From assembly GCA_029259845.1 (NCBI GenBank), contig JAJDEI010000267.1, positions 1-53,534 of the forward strand: a stretch of 53,534 nt of DNA, read 5' to 3'. Position numbers and translations under genes: made by a program. This document shows positions 20,185 to 28,991 of the stretch, one piece after another; position 1 is the stretch's first letter; every line of letters starts with the position of its first letter. The notes beneath the pieces are model-generated. The model saw only the letters and a program-made list of their open reading frames with translations, made no database searches and had not been told where the DNA came from. This stretch comes from Planctomycetaceae bacterium. GTDB lineage: Bacteria; Planctomycetota; Planctomycetia; Planctomycetales; Planctomycetaceae.

Positions 20185-21180
20185 TTACCAGTGGGGGCGT
20201 TCGGCGTCTTGGGACATGCGGCGGAACTGTTTCCAGTCGATCCGCTCGATGCCGAGGATGTCGATCTCTGAGGCGATCTCCGGGGAGAGCATCGCCCGGG
20301 TCTCTGCTTGGCGACCGGCGGCATCGGGCGGACTCCAGTCGTCAGCGTCTGCATCGCAGCAGTGCACGACCAGTTCGGTCACACCCGGTTCCAGACGTCG
20401 CAGAGCATTGACGAGATAGGCATGCTTCTCGTCGGCGGGGACCTCATAGTTGTCCGCCTCGATGAAGTCGGCGAGGGGGTTGTGGTGGGTGTACAGGATT
20501 TTGAGTTGGGCATAGTACGCATCGACAACTTCCGCGGACAACACCTTGTCCCATCCTGTCGGCAAGACCTTGGCGAAGCGGATGGGAATCGATTCTTCGA
20601 GGCTGATGCGGACATACAATTCCAACAAGTCGGGGCGTCGGGAGAGGGAGTTCATGTGATTGTCGAAATGGGAGAGCACGATGCCGCTCTCCCGGGCCCG
20701 TTGAATCTGGGCGCGGATTTCGGTCTCGACTTCGGCCAACTCGGCGTGCCGCGCCACTTCTTCGGCAGACCTCCGGAACATGCCGTCCGCATCGACGAGT
20801 GAGGGGACTTCCGACAGATCGGAGACCGGTCCCCAGCGGACTTCGTTCCATTCCGAGGTGAGGGTGAGATGCAGGCCGAAGTCTTTCTCCGGGTGCGACC
20901 GGGCGTATTCGGCGAATTCCTGGAAACCGGGACAAGGGACCATGATGCTGGCCGAGGAGACAACGCCCCGTTCCATGGCCGCGACGGTTGCCCGATTGGC
21001 GGACGCACACAGCCCGGCGTCGTCAGCGTGAATCAGCAGAAAACGCGCCGGCGGAAGCTCCCACACGGCCCGCAAACGGTTCGCCTCGGCGATCAGGACG
21101 AACAGCGTTGCGACTGCGAGGAGCCAGTTTGCCGCGCGGCTGGCTCCCGTGCGATCGGTGGACGGGACGTTGTCGGACAT
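20185..21180 (-). CDS. ChbG/YdjC-family carbohydrate deacetylase
   Basis: A 331-aa protein. Residues about 19-38 form a membrane anchor or uncleaved signal (LLAVATLFVLIAEANRLRAV). The deacetylase domain begins FLLIHADDAGLCASANRAT (about 47-65) with the metal-binding DD pair, then GVVSSASIMVPCPGF, DFGLHLTLTSEW (His ligand) and LSHFDNHMNSLSRRPDLL. ChbG and HpnK remove N-acetyl groups from chitooligosaccharides or hopanoid sugars. With an anchor, this one probably acts outside the inner membrane. It is convergent with the short HGSNAT-like gene, placing an acetylating and a deacetylating function side by side. It is divergent from the Gfo/Idh gene (197-bp gap). Confidence 0.82.
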   Translation of the reverse strand: MSDNVPSTDRTGASRAANWLLAVATLFVLIAEANRLRAVWELPPARFLLIHADDAGLCASANRATVAAMERGVVSSASIMVPCPGFQEFAEYARSHPEKDFGLHLTLTSEWNEVRWGPVSDLSEVPSLVDADGMFRRSAEEVARHAELAEVETEIRAQIQRARESGIVLSHFDNHMNSLSRRPDLLELYVRISLEESIPIRFAKVLPTGWDKVLSAEVVDAYYAQLKILYTHHNPLADFIEADNYEVPADEKHAYLVNALRRLEPGVTELVVHCCDADADDWSPPDAAGRQAETRAMLSPEIASEIDILGIERIDWKQFRRMSQDAERPHW

Positions 21181-21377
21181 GCGTATCTCCCTCTGCGCGG
21201 AGTCGAATGCCGGTGTCGCGGTTTGACGATCGTGGCCGGTCCGTTTACGATCGTCTCATCGCCCGGTTGCATTGAGTTGTATTGAGCCGTACCGGGCGAT
21301 CACCGGGCTCTGTCGACACACCGGTTTACGTTTCCATTCTGACCTCTGTTTACGCTCTGACCACTCAGGAGTCCAGC

Positions 21378-22892
21378 ATGTCTCTCTCTCGTCGCGATTT
21401 TCTTTCCACGTCTGCCGGGATGGCCGCGGCAGCAACTCTGTGCCCGGTCGGGTCGCTGCAAGCGGCTGCGGAAAAACGGAGCAACAGCCCCAACGAAAGG
21501 TTGGGCGTTGCAGTCGTCGGGGTGAGAGGGCGCGGCCGCAGCCACATCGCCGGGTACCTCAACCTGGACGATGCGGAGGTTCTTTATGTCTGCGACCCGG
21601 ACGAGCACTTCGGGCTGATGAGGCAGGAACAAGTCGCCGCGAAACAGAAGCGGGCCCCCAAGTTCATCGAAGACTTCCGCAAAGTCCTTGACGACCCGGC
21701 TGTCGATTGCATTTCTGTCGCGACGCCCAACCATTGGCACGCACTCGTTTCCATCCTCGCCATGCAGGCCGGCAAAGATGTTTACGTCGAGAAACCGGTG
21801 TCGCATAACGTCTGGGAAGGACGTCAAATCGTCAATGCGGCCCGCTCGCTGGGGCGTATCTGTCAGGCGGGCACACAGTCACGTTCCAGCCCGAGCCTGC
21901 ACGAAGCCGTCCGCTGGGTGCACGACGGGAACCTCGGTGCGATCAAGTATGCGCTCGGCACGTGTTACAAGGCCCGCTGGAACATCGGCAAGTCCGACAC
22001 GCCGCTCGTCATCCCCAAGTCGCTCAATTACGACCTGTGGTGCGGACCGGCGGCGATGGTTGACCTGTACCGTCCCGCCAAAAACTCGACCGGCGGTTAC
22101 AACCCGCACTACGATTGGCATTGGGACCTCAACACGGGCAACGGCGACATGGGGAACCAGGGCATCCATCAGATGGACATCGCCCGTTGGTTCCTCGGAG
22201 AAAACGCCCTCTCGCCGCGCGCCTTCAGCATTGGGGGACGCTTGGGGTACGACGATGCGGGCAACACGCCCAACACGCAAATCGTGTATCACGCGTATCC
22301 CAAAGCTCCGTTGATCTTCGAAACCCGCGGACTGCCGCGCAACAAGGAGTTGCTGCAGAAGCAGCCGCACTACGAGAACGCGGACATGGACAACTACCGC
22401 GGCGCTCGGATCGGTGTCATCGTGCAGTGTGAGCGGGGACACGTTGTGATCCCCAATTACACGTCCGCCAAAGCGTTCGACAATGACGGCAACGAAGTGA
22501 AAGCCTGGAGCGGCGGCGGGGACCACTTCGCCAACTTCCTGGACGGTGTGAAGTCCCGTGACCACCACGACCTCAACGGCGATATCCTGGAAGGCCATCT
22601 GTCGAGCGGGTTGTGTCACACCGGGCTGATCTCACACGTTGTGGGACGAAAAGCGCCCCGCAAGGAGATTGTGGATGCGGTCGCCGACGACGCGCTGTTG
22701 ACGGATTCGTTCGACCGGATGGCACAGCATCTGGAAGCGAACGGCGTCGACATCGAAAGTCCGACGCTCACCCTGGGCGAGTGGATCACCATGAACCCGC
22801 AGGCGGAAACAATCCCGGGGAACGCCGCTGCTTCCGCCGCGCTTACGCGCGTGTATCGCAAGGGCTACGAGGTGCCCGCTATCGACGCATAG
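21378..22892 (+). CDS. Tat-exported Gfo/Idh/MocA-family oxidoreductase
   Basis: Start ATG at 21378 with AGGAG 6 nt upstream; the frame open from 21282 lacks features. The 504-aa product begins MSLSRRDFLSTSAGMAAAAT, a twin-arginine signal (SRRDFL), then LGVAVVGVRGRGRSHIAGY (NAD-binding Rossmann turn, about 41-59) and AGKDVYVEKPVSHN (the conserved EKP lysine). The C-terminal alpha/beta domain has HWDLNTGNGDMGNQGIHQMDIARW (in part), typical of the large secreted planctomycete Gfo/Idh/MocA group. These bind NAD(P) tightly and oxidise or isomerise sugars; substrate unknown. A hairpin terminator follows at 22969. Confidence 0.9.
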   Translation: MSLSRRDFLSTSAGMAAAATLCPVGSLQAAAEKRSNSPNERLGVAVVGVRGRGRSHIAGYLNLDDAEVLYVCDPDEHFGLMRQEQVAAKQKRAPKFIEDFRKVLDDPAVDCISVATPNHWHALVSILAMQAGKDVYVEKPVSHNVWEGRQIVNAARSLGRICQAGTQSRSSPSLHEAVRWVHDGNLGAIKYALGTCYKARWNIGKSDTPLVIPKSLNYDLWCGPAAMVDLYRPAKNSTGGYNPHYDWHWDLNTGNGDMGNQGIHQMDIARWFLGENALSPRAFSIGGRLGYDDAGNTPNTQIVYHAYPKAPLIFETRGLPRNKELLQKQPHYENADMDNYRGARIGVIVQCERGHVVIPNYTSAKAFDNDGNEVKAWSGGGDHFANFLDGVKSRDHHDLNGDILEGHLSSGLCHTGLISHVVGRKAPRKEIVDAVADDALLTDSFDRMAQHLEANGVDIESPTLTLGEWITMNPQAETIPGNAAASAALTRVYRKGYEVPAIDA

Positions 22893-22968
22893 CCGTTGGG
22901 GGGTGATTGGCGGTTTCGGCGCGGCATCGTCGGATCGCTGGCGTCGAAGGCAGATTCTCAGCCCAGCC

Positions 22969-23001
22969 CAGCCCGTTCTCGTTCGCGAGGCGGGCTGTTT
23001 T
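22969..23001 (+). terminator. Probable intrinsic terminator of the Gfo/Idh gene
   Basis: CAGCCCG (22969-22975) pairs with CGGGCTG (22991-22997) across a 15-nt loop containing TTCTCGTTCGCGAGG, followed by TTTTC. It is 77 nt past the stop of the oxidoreductase gene. Confidence 0.6.
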
Positions 23002-23086
23002 CGTAAACTCTGAGGGTGCGGACGTTGCTGCCTCCGTGATTCGGGGTGGGTCCATCCGTTCGATGGTGGTGATGTTCCTCATTACA

Positions 23087-23227
23087 GGGTGGCTGGGGCG
23101 CTGCTGAGGCAACGAAGGTGTGCTCTCTGACCGACACGGGGGCCGTCACGCGGTTTATTCACCGTCCACAGCCCCAGACTTCGGTGCGGCCCTCCCAATC
23201 ATCGACTTCACAGCGCCCCAGCCACCC
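23087..23227 (+). repeat. Dispersed element with 17-bp terminal inverted repeats, copy 1
   Basis: The left end GGGTGGCTGGGGCGCTG (23087-23103) is the reverse complement of the right end CAGCGCCCCAGCCACCC (23211-23227). The interior shares GGCCGT(C/G)ACGC(G/A)G, TTCACC(G/C)TCCACAG(C/A)CCC and AATC(A/G) words with the element at 50684-50819 in the same order and orientation. The rest of 22893-23358 holds the terminator at 22969 and the kinase leader; no gene was found. Confidence 0.65.
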
Positions 23228-23358
23228 CGACCTTTGAACGGCTCCACTAATCCGTGACCGTTTTTCGACTTGCCCCTTCCGTTCTCTGCAGGAATCGCCA
23301 CCATGGACAGGGGACACAACTCCAAAGTGACGGGCCTGTCAGGAATTCGAGATTGACC

Positions 23359-26300
23359 ATGGCGGATGCGACGGCACCTGATCCGGAAAAGACCGAACCC
23401 ACATTGCTGTCCGATCGCACGGACGGCTCTTCGGTCGGAATTGAGAATGAACGAGCCGCTTCCCAGGCAAGCGGTGCGGACGCCGCGGAGACGGCCATCC
23501 AATCCGAGGTGTCCGCGGAAAAGGTAACGCTGCGTGATTCCGGGATCCCGGCCCCGCCCCCCGCCTCTCACGACGAGCGGACCATCGGCGAATCGACGAC
23601 CGGGGATTCGACAGAGGCCACGACAGCAGAGGCCACGACAGCGGAGGCACCGGGAACGGTTGCCGCTTTGGGCACCGGCAAGCCCGCCACCGACACGGGG
23701 TCCGGCGCGACGGCCGTCGACCGTCCGTCGCAGGCAGAGGCCGAGCTTTCGTTTTCCGTCGAACCGACGATGGCCGTCTCAGACTCTCCCCCTCCGTCAG
23801 CGACGGTGCCCCACAAGTCGGACGGCAGCGGCGAATCTTTCGTCACCGTCGAGCGAACAATTGCCCGCGGCGGGTCGGAAGGCGATACGGCAAGTGAAAC
23901 AGCGGGGGCCACTGACGACGGGAGCTTTGTCACTCCCAAAATCGGCCGGTTCGACATCATCAAGGTGCTCGGACAAGGGGCGTTCGGGACCGTGTACCTT
24001 GCCCACGACCCGCACCTCGACCGCAAGGTGGCGATCAAGGTTGCCAAAACCGGCGTGCTCTCCGGGAAGCAGGATGTCGACCGGTTTATGAGGGAAGCCC
24101 GTTCGGCCGCCCAATTGCGTCATCCGAACATCGTGCCGGTCTATGAGTTTGAGCGGCATCCGCATTCCAGCTTCATCGCCTATGAGTTTGTCGAAGGCCG
24201 CACGCTGGGCGACCTCATGAAGGAACGCAAAACGCTCACCTGCGAGGAAGCGGCCGGGTACGTCTCCAAGCTGGCCTCCGCACTCGATTACGCCCACGCC
24301 CACGGCATCGTGCATCGGGACATCAAGCCGGAAAACATTCTGCTCGACAACGATGGCGAACCGCACATCGCCGATTTCGGACTGGCGCGCCGGGATGACG
24401 GAGACACGCTGCGAACCCGTGAGGGCATGTTCATGGGGACGCCCTCCTACATGAGCCCGGAGCAGGCCGGAGGTAAGGCCCACCTGGCGGACGGCCGCTC
24501 GGACATCTGGAGCATGGGGGTGATGTTGCACGAGATGCTCACCGGAGCACGGCCCTTTCGGGGGACCGTCACGGAGGTGCTCGTCGCCGTCCAAAACGAC
24601 GAACCGCCGACTCTGCGGCAACTCGACAACAGTCTGCCGCGCGATCTGGAGACCATCTGCCAGAAAGCGCTGACGAAGGATCTTGGGCAACGGTATCAAC
24701 GGGCTCAGGAACTGGCCGATGAGCTGGAACGCTGGCGTGAAGGACGCCCGATTCTCGCACGTCCCATCAGCTTGCCGCACCGCGCGTGGCGGTGGGCCAA
24801 ACGGAATCCGGACATCGCCGGTCTGCTGGGGGCCGTGTTGGCGATGTTCCTGATTGGCGCGGTCGTCTCCGCCTGGTTCGGCTTCGCGGCGATGCAAAGC
24901 GAACGGCAGATGCGCGAAGCGCGGGCCGAGCGGGCGCTCACGCAACTCGACGCACTGGGCAGTGCAGCCCCTGCATCCGTCCCGGTGATCATTGAGGAGT
25001 TGGCGGCTTATCGGGAGGACATCACTCCTCGCCTGGACGAAGCGATCGCGTCCCCCGCTTTGGCGGACCGTTCCCGCGCACGGATGCTGATCGCGCGAGC
25101 CATTCTCAAAAAGGATGGAGGCTCAGCGCAGCCTTTCGACGACGAGGTCGCCGCGCAGTTACTGGGATCGGATGCCCCTGAGCTGATCATGCTCACCGGG
25201 CTGATCCGCAAGCAGGGCCGTCACGAGCCGCTTGAGACCGCGCTGTGGCGGACCAGCCAGCGCGAAGCGAGCGGCAGTCCTCGGAAGTTTCGGGCGTTGG
25301 CGGCGCTCGCCGCGCTGGACTCGGACGTGCCCGATTGGCCGCGGGTCAAATCAGATCTCGTCGCCGAAATGCTGACGATGGATCCGTTTGAGCTGTCCCG
25401 CTGGTTGCCCGCCTTGCGACCGGTGCGGGCCGAGTTGGAACAGCCGTTGACCGAGCAGTTCATGTCGGGTCTTGACCGAGACGTGCGTGTGTTGGCCGCC
25501 TACGTCCTTGCGGAACTGTTCAACGATTCGCTGGAAACGCAGGTCGCGTTGATCCCGGAGGCAAAGCCCGCGCAACTGGCCCCCTTGCTGGTCGCCATCC
25601 GTCCGCGTTCCGACGAAGTGGCTCCGCGGCTGGTTTCCCAACTGCAATCGCTCTCCGACAGGAACGGACCGGAGGCCGGTGGACACGCGAAACGAGCCGC
25701 GCAGATCACGAACGTGGCAGTGTCTCTCTTGGCGTTGCAGGAGGCGGAGCCGGTCTGGCCGCTGCTGCGCGCATCACCCGATCCTGAGGTGCGCTCGCGG
25801 CTCATTCATGCAGCGCCTCTGGCAGGAGTGCCGTGGCGGACGATCGCCGGGCGTTTGGATTGGGAGACCGACCCGGTCGCTGTGGCCGCGCTCTGTCTGA
25901 CACTGGGAGAGTATGACGAAGGGGAGTTGCTGCCGGGCGACCGGGATCAGTTGACGACTCCACTGCTCGACTTGTTCGCCACGCATGCCCATTCCGGAGT
26001 ACACGCGGCGAGTGAATGGACGCTGCGGAGATGGGGAAAAGGGAGCGAGGTCGACCAAGCCCAGGCGGCTCTCCAGACAGCGAGCCGCAATGCCGATCGG
26101 CAATGGCATCTTGATACGCAGGGAGTGACGTTCGCGATTTTCGACGGTCCGGTTGAATTCGAGATGGGGTCGGAGGAGTCGACGCCTTACCATCAGCCGA
26201 ATGAGCGGCGGCACCGAAGGCTGATCCCGCGAACGTACGGCGTGGCGACTCACGAGGTCACCGTGGCCGAGTACCTGCGATTCCGCGAGAAACACCCGAT

Positions 26301-26946
26301 CCCCTCTTACGCCGACTACGCCCCGGAGCCGGACTGCCCGGTCGTCATGCTGAACTGGATCGATGCGGTCATGTACTGCCGCTGGCTGAGCGAGCAAGCG
26401 GGAATCGGCGAGCACGAAATGTGTTATCCGCCGCTTGACGTCCTGGAAGCGGCTCGCAAGAAATTCGGAACGACGTTGCCCCTGCCGGACGATCTGCTGG
26501 ACCGAACCGGGTACCGGCTGCCGACGGCCGCCGAATGGGAGCATGCCTGCCGATTGGAAACGCGGACCGCCTGGTCCTTCGGCAATCACGAATTGTTCCT
26601 TGGCGAGTACGCCTGGTACGAGGGAAATACTTCGGATCGTACGTCCCCCGTCGGCCGGCTCAAGCCCAACGACGCGGGCTTGTTCGACATGCACGGCAAC
26701 GCTGTCGAATGGTGCCACAGCTTTTACTTCGACGAGTACGCCGATCCATCGGCCGCGGGCGTCGTCGTTGATGGTGTCGATCCGCGCATCGCGAAAGGGA
26801 GTGAGCGCGAACTTCGCGGCGGCGGCATCCTGCGACCCGCCGCGAACACGACAACCGCTTTCCGCGAGCACGATCTCCCCCGGCAGGTCTATTTTGACCT
26901 GGGCTTCCGCCTCGCCCGCACCTACCGGCCGGCCCCCGCGAACTGA
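23359..26946 (+). CDS. Ser/Thr protein kinase fused to a formylglycine-generating-enzyme (SUMF1) domain
   Basis: From ATG 23359 (MADATAPDPEK) the protein is 1195 aa; the GTG-started frame at 23254 adds a poor leader. Residues 1-195 are disordered and Thr/Glu/Ala-rich with a 15-bp minisatellite. The kinase domain (about 197-460) has GQGAFG (205-210), catalytic Lys227, HRDIKPEN with Asp321, DFG 339-341 and SPEQ, so it looks active. One transmembrane helix lies at about 484-506 (LLGAVLAMFLIGAVVSAWFG). A long helical region follows (about 510-920), then an FGE-sulfatase-like domain (about 930-1190: VEFEMGSEES, GYRLPTAAEWEHACR, GLFDMHGNAVEWCH, ELRGGGI, LGFRLAR). In planctomycetes this pairing is common; the outer domain is usually regarded as a sensor or binding module, and the catalytic Cys pair of true FGE is not evident. 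Confidence 0.9.
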   Translation: MADATAPDPEKTEPTLLSDRTDGSSVGIENERAASQASGADAAETAIQSEVSAEKVTLRDSGIPAPPPASHDERTIGESTTGDSTEATTAEATTAEAPGTVAALGTGKPATDTGSGATAVDRPSQAEAELSFSVEPTMAVSDSPPPSATVPHKSDGSGESFVTVERTIARGGSEGDTASETAGATDDGSFVTPKIGRFDIIKVLGQGAFGTVYLAHDPHLDRKVAIKVAKTGVLSGKQDVDRFMREARSAAQLRHPNIVPVYEFERHPHSSFIAYEFVEGRTLGDLMKERKTLTCEEAAGYVSKLASALDYAHAHGIVHRDIKPENILLDNDGEPHIADFGLARRDDGDTLRTREGMFMGTPSYMSPEQAGGKAHLADGRSDIWSMGVMLHEMLTGARPFRGTVTEVLVAVQNDEPPTLRQLDNSLPRDLETICQKALTKDLGQRYQRAQELADELERWREGRPILARPISLPHRAWRWAKRNPDIAGLLGAVLAMFLIGAVVSAWFGFAAMQSERQMREARAERALTQLDALGSAAPASVPVIIEELAAYREDITPRLDEAIASPALADRSRARMLIARAILKKDGGSAQPFDDEVAAQLLGSDAPELIMLTGLIRKQGRHEPLETALWRTSQREASGSPRKFRALAALAALDSDVPDWPRVKSDLVAEMLTMDPFELSRWLPALRPVRAELEQPLTEQFMSGLDRDVRVLAAYVLAELFNDSLETQVALIPEAKPAQLAPLLVAIRPRSDEVAPRLVSQLQSLSDRNGPEAGGHAKRAAQITNVAVSLLALQEAEPVWPLLRASPDPEVRSRLIHAAPLAGVPWRTIAGRLDWETDPVAVAALCLTLGEYDEGELLPGDRDQLTTPLLDLFATHAHSGVHAASEWTLRRWGKGSEVDQAQAALQTASRNADRQWHLDTQGVTFAIFDGPVEFEMGSEESTPYHQPNERRHRRLIPRTYGVATHEVTVAEYLRFREKHPIPSYADYAPEPDCPVVMLNWIDAVMYCRWLSEQAGIGEHEMCYPPLDVLEAARKKFGTTLPLPDDLLDRTGYRLPTAAEWEHACRLETRTAWSFGNHELFLGEYAWYEGNTSDRTSPVGRLKPNDAGLFDMHGNAVEWCHSFYFDEYADPSAAGVVVDGVDPRIAKGSERELRGGGILRPAANTTTAFREHDLPRQVYFDLGFRLARTYRPAPAN
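23611..23652. repeat. 15-bp minisatellite in the kinase gene
   Basis: Units of ACAGCAGAGGCCACG type at 23611-23622 (partial), 23623-23637 and 23638-23652 encode TTAEA-like repeats in the disordered N-terminal arm. Confidence 0.75.
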
Positions 26947-27239
26947 CCGGCTGCCTGAAGCCGGATCAGTGCCCGCGATCGTTGCCCGCCAATCAGAGCC
27001 CGGGGCGTTAGCAACGGGTCGTCGATCCACCCGCAGTCGCTCCTCCACTGGCACGTGGAGCAAGCTCTGCGGGCAAGTCGTTGTTTTTCGTGATCCGGCT
27101 TGGCGGAACGGTGCCTTCGCGAAACATTCTCCGGAACATGAGCTATCGTTGAGTTCGAGCCGATCACGATTTCCACCGTGCCCCCTGGTCAAACCGTACG
27201 ATCCCCTCAATCTGCAGGATCGTCTTGAAAGAACCAGTC
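26947..27239. other. Intergenic region between kinase and zinc-ribbon genes
   Basis: A small hairpin follows the kinase stop directly (CCGGCT 26947-26952 with AGCCGG 26959-26964, no T-run). A copy of the 26-bp dispersed repeat lies at 26993-27018. No gene was seen. Confidence 0.5.
26993..27018 (-). repeat. Dispersed 26-bp repeat, copy 2
   Basis: Plus-strand reading TCAGAGCCCGGGGCGTTAGC, then AACGGG; the reverse complement matches copy 1 and copy 4 with one or two differences. Confidence 0.7.
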
Positions 27240-28529
27240 ATGAGTGAGCCCATGTCTCCGGAGTCGAAAGTCTGCCCCCAGTGCGGGAGCGACGCTGACT
27301 GGACCCTATCCACCTGGTGTGAAGCGTGCGGATACTACCCGGCGGCCGGCCAGTTTGTGGGAACCCCGGACGACGGTTTTGACGAGGAGGAGATCTACGA
27401 AAACTGGTGGGAAGCGGTCCCGTCCTGGCTTTGGGTCTTGATTGGTGGCGCGATCGGGATTTTCGTCATCAGTGTGGCGATCCGCGTCTTTTTCGAGGAG
27501 AGCCCTGTCCGGCTGTGGTGGACGGTCGTGCAATTGGCTGGCGGCATCGTTGTGTTTGCCGTGTCCCACCTACTGGCCTACCTTTATGCGGCCCCCAACA
27601 GCGACCGAATCGGTCCGTTGGATGCCTTCATGAAGCCGATCGCGACGTGGCAGCCCATCCTGCGGGCGCTGCCGAAAAAGGTCCGCTTGCTATGGAGCGT
27701 GACGTGGGCTTTGACCGCTGTGGTCACTGCATTCTTCGTGATCGACGGCATCGACTACCAGGCGATTGCTGATGCTCGCTCACAGGCGGCCTCCGAAAAA
27801 GATAAGAAAAACACCAATCCGATCGCCGCAATCATCCAGACGGCCAAGTCGGCAGCGAAGGTGGAAGACCGCCTCCCGCGATCCGCGGGAGACGCCGAAA
27901 CGCTTGGTGACGCGCTCACGGAGTTCACCGGAACCGAAGCCGGCGAAGAGGATTTCTCGGCGATGATTCGTGATGAAGAAGGCAGCGGCGACGGCGGTGA
28001 AGGAAACGGCCCACCCGCTGAAGGAGAATCCGGTGACGCCGATTCGGATAGCCAGGGCCAAGAGGGAGGCGAAGGGGAGCCGGACGACTCCGCCGTCGCG
28101 GACGACACCGACGACGCGGCGGCCGAATCGCTGGGGGCGGGCATCCTGAGTGACGAAGTTCAGCGTCTGCATGAATCGATCGAGTGCGTCGTCGTGGGTT
28201 TCACGACGAACGACGAAGGAGTGCCGCGCTCTCTGCTGCTGGCTGCACCGATCCAGGGGCGATTCACGTTTGTGGCCAAGGTTTCGCTGGAGCGCGTTCA
28301 ACCGGAAGCTTACGTTGGAGTCGAAGAACGTTTCTCGCTCCTTCGCCAGAGTTGGCCCGTCGTCCGCAGCCCGTATGGAGGCCATTGGCTGAAGCCCAAA
28401 CTTTTCTGCCACGTGCGGTTCTCCCATTGGACAGGCTCAGGACGTCTAAGCGAGCCGTTCGTCACCGAGTTCGCGATGGTGGCCAAGCCGCAGACGGAAC
28501 CGCATGACGCAAGACTGGCCAACCCTTGA
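27240..28529 (+). CDS. Zinc-ribbon membrane protein with acidic linker, function unknown
   Basis: Start ATG at 27240 (MSEPMSPESK); an in-frame TTG at 27225 is less likely. The 429-aa product has a zinc ribbon (CPQCG at about 12-16 and CEACG at about 27-31), a tryptophan-rich stretch (ENWWEAVPSWLWV), then three transmembrane helices (about 62-84, 90-114 and 145-167). A long Glu/Asp/Gly-rich linker (about 225-295) follows, then a folded C-terminal domain (about 300-425) with ECVVVGFTTNDEGVPRSLLL and FCHVRFSHWTGSGRLSEPF. I recognise no domain beyond the ribbon. Position after the kinase-FGE gene suggests a membrane partner or substrate, which is inference only. Confidence 0.75.
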   Translation: MSEPMSPESKVCPQCGSDADWTLSTWCEACGYYPAAGQFVGTPDDGFDEEEIYENWWEAVPSWLWVLIGGAIGIFVISVAIRVFFEESPVRLWWTVVQLAGGIVVFAVSHLLAYLYAAPNSDRIGPLDAFMKPIATWQPILRALPKKVRLLWSVTWALTAVVTAFFVIDGIDYQAIADARSQAASEKDKKNTNPIAAIIQTAKSAAKVEDRLPRSAGDAETLGDALTEFTGTEAGEEDFSAMIRDEEGSGDGGEGNGPPAEGESGDADSDSQGQEGGEGEPDDSAVADDTDDAAAESLGAGILSDEVQRLHESIECVVVGFTTNDEGVPRSLLLAAPIQGRFTFVAKVSLERVQPEAYVGVEERFSLLRQSWPVVRSPYGGHWLKPKLFCHVRFSHWTGSGRLSEPFVTEFAMVAKPQTEPHDARLANP

Positions 28530-28991
28530 GCGTGCTCTGAATCCGCTCGGCGCGTCCCGGAAACGGGCGTTGGCAGGGAAAACCGACGGTCAACAGCCGG
28601 ACGGCCGCTGTCGTACGGGTCGTATCTGAGAGTTCCCCCTGCGATTCGAAGCCCGGGACGCCTTCCCCGCTGCGCAACAGGGGTGATTCCTGCCGCTCCG
28701 AGGCGACGTGAACCGACGCAAAGCCTCTGGTTACACTGCATTCTCTCGAAAGCTGCTGAATCACCGTCGGTTCCGGTATCCGAACCCGGGTAATGCGTGG
28801 GAGAATGGCGGCCTGACGATCGGCAAACGTCATTGCCATTCGCGAATCGGCCCAGCAACCGGTTGCAGAGCGTGTGGCATTCGACAATGCCGGCGCGGAC
28901 CGAGGCGTCCGGTGCGACATACGGTGGCATCAGGACCTCGCGTTGACTGCTTGATCAGGCGATCAGGATTTGTCGCCGGGAGATTACACGC
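28530..28991. other. Gene-free stretch upstream of the response regulator
   Basis: A compact hairpin with a GAAA tetraloop and one bulged base (CGTCCCG-GAAA-CGGGCG, 28553-28569) lies 24 nt past the upstream stop. The remainder shows no coding frame with recognisable sequence. GGGAG at about 28978-28982 is the ribosome binding site of the next gene. No tRNA-like or riboswitch-like pattern was recognised. Confidence 0.45.

Noticed and set aside
25774..27210. 478-aa minus-strand open frame at the end of the kinase gene
   Set aside because: Antisense to the FGE-like domain; composition typical of a shadow frame, and it runs through a dispersed repeat.
28640..28680. GATTCGAAGCCCGGG word considered as part of a tRNA T-arm
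   Set aside because: No matching acceptor, D or anticodon arms could be drawn around it.
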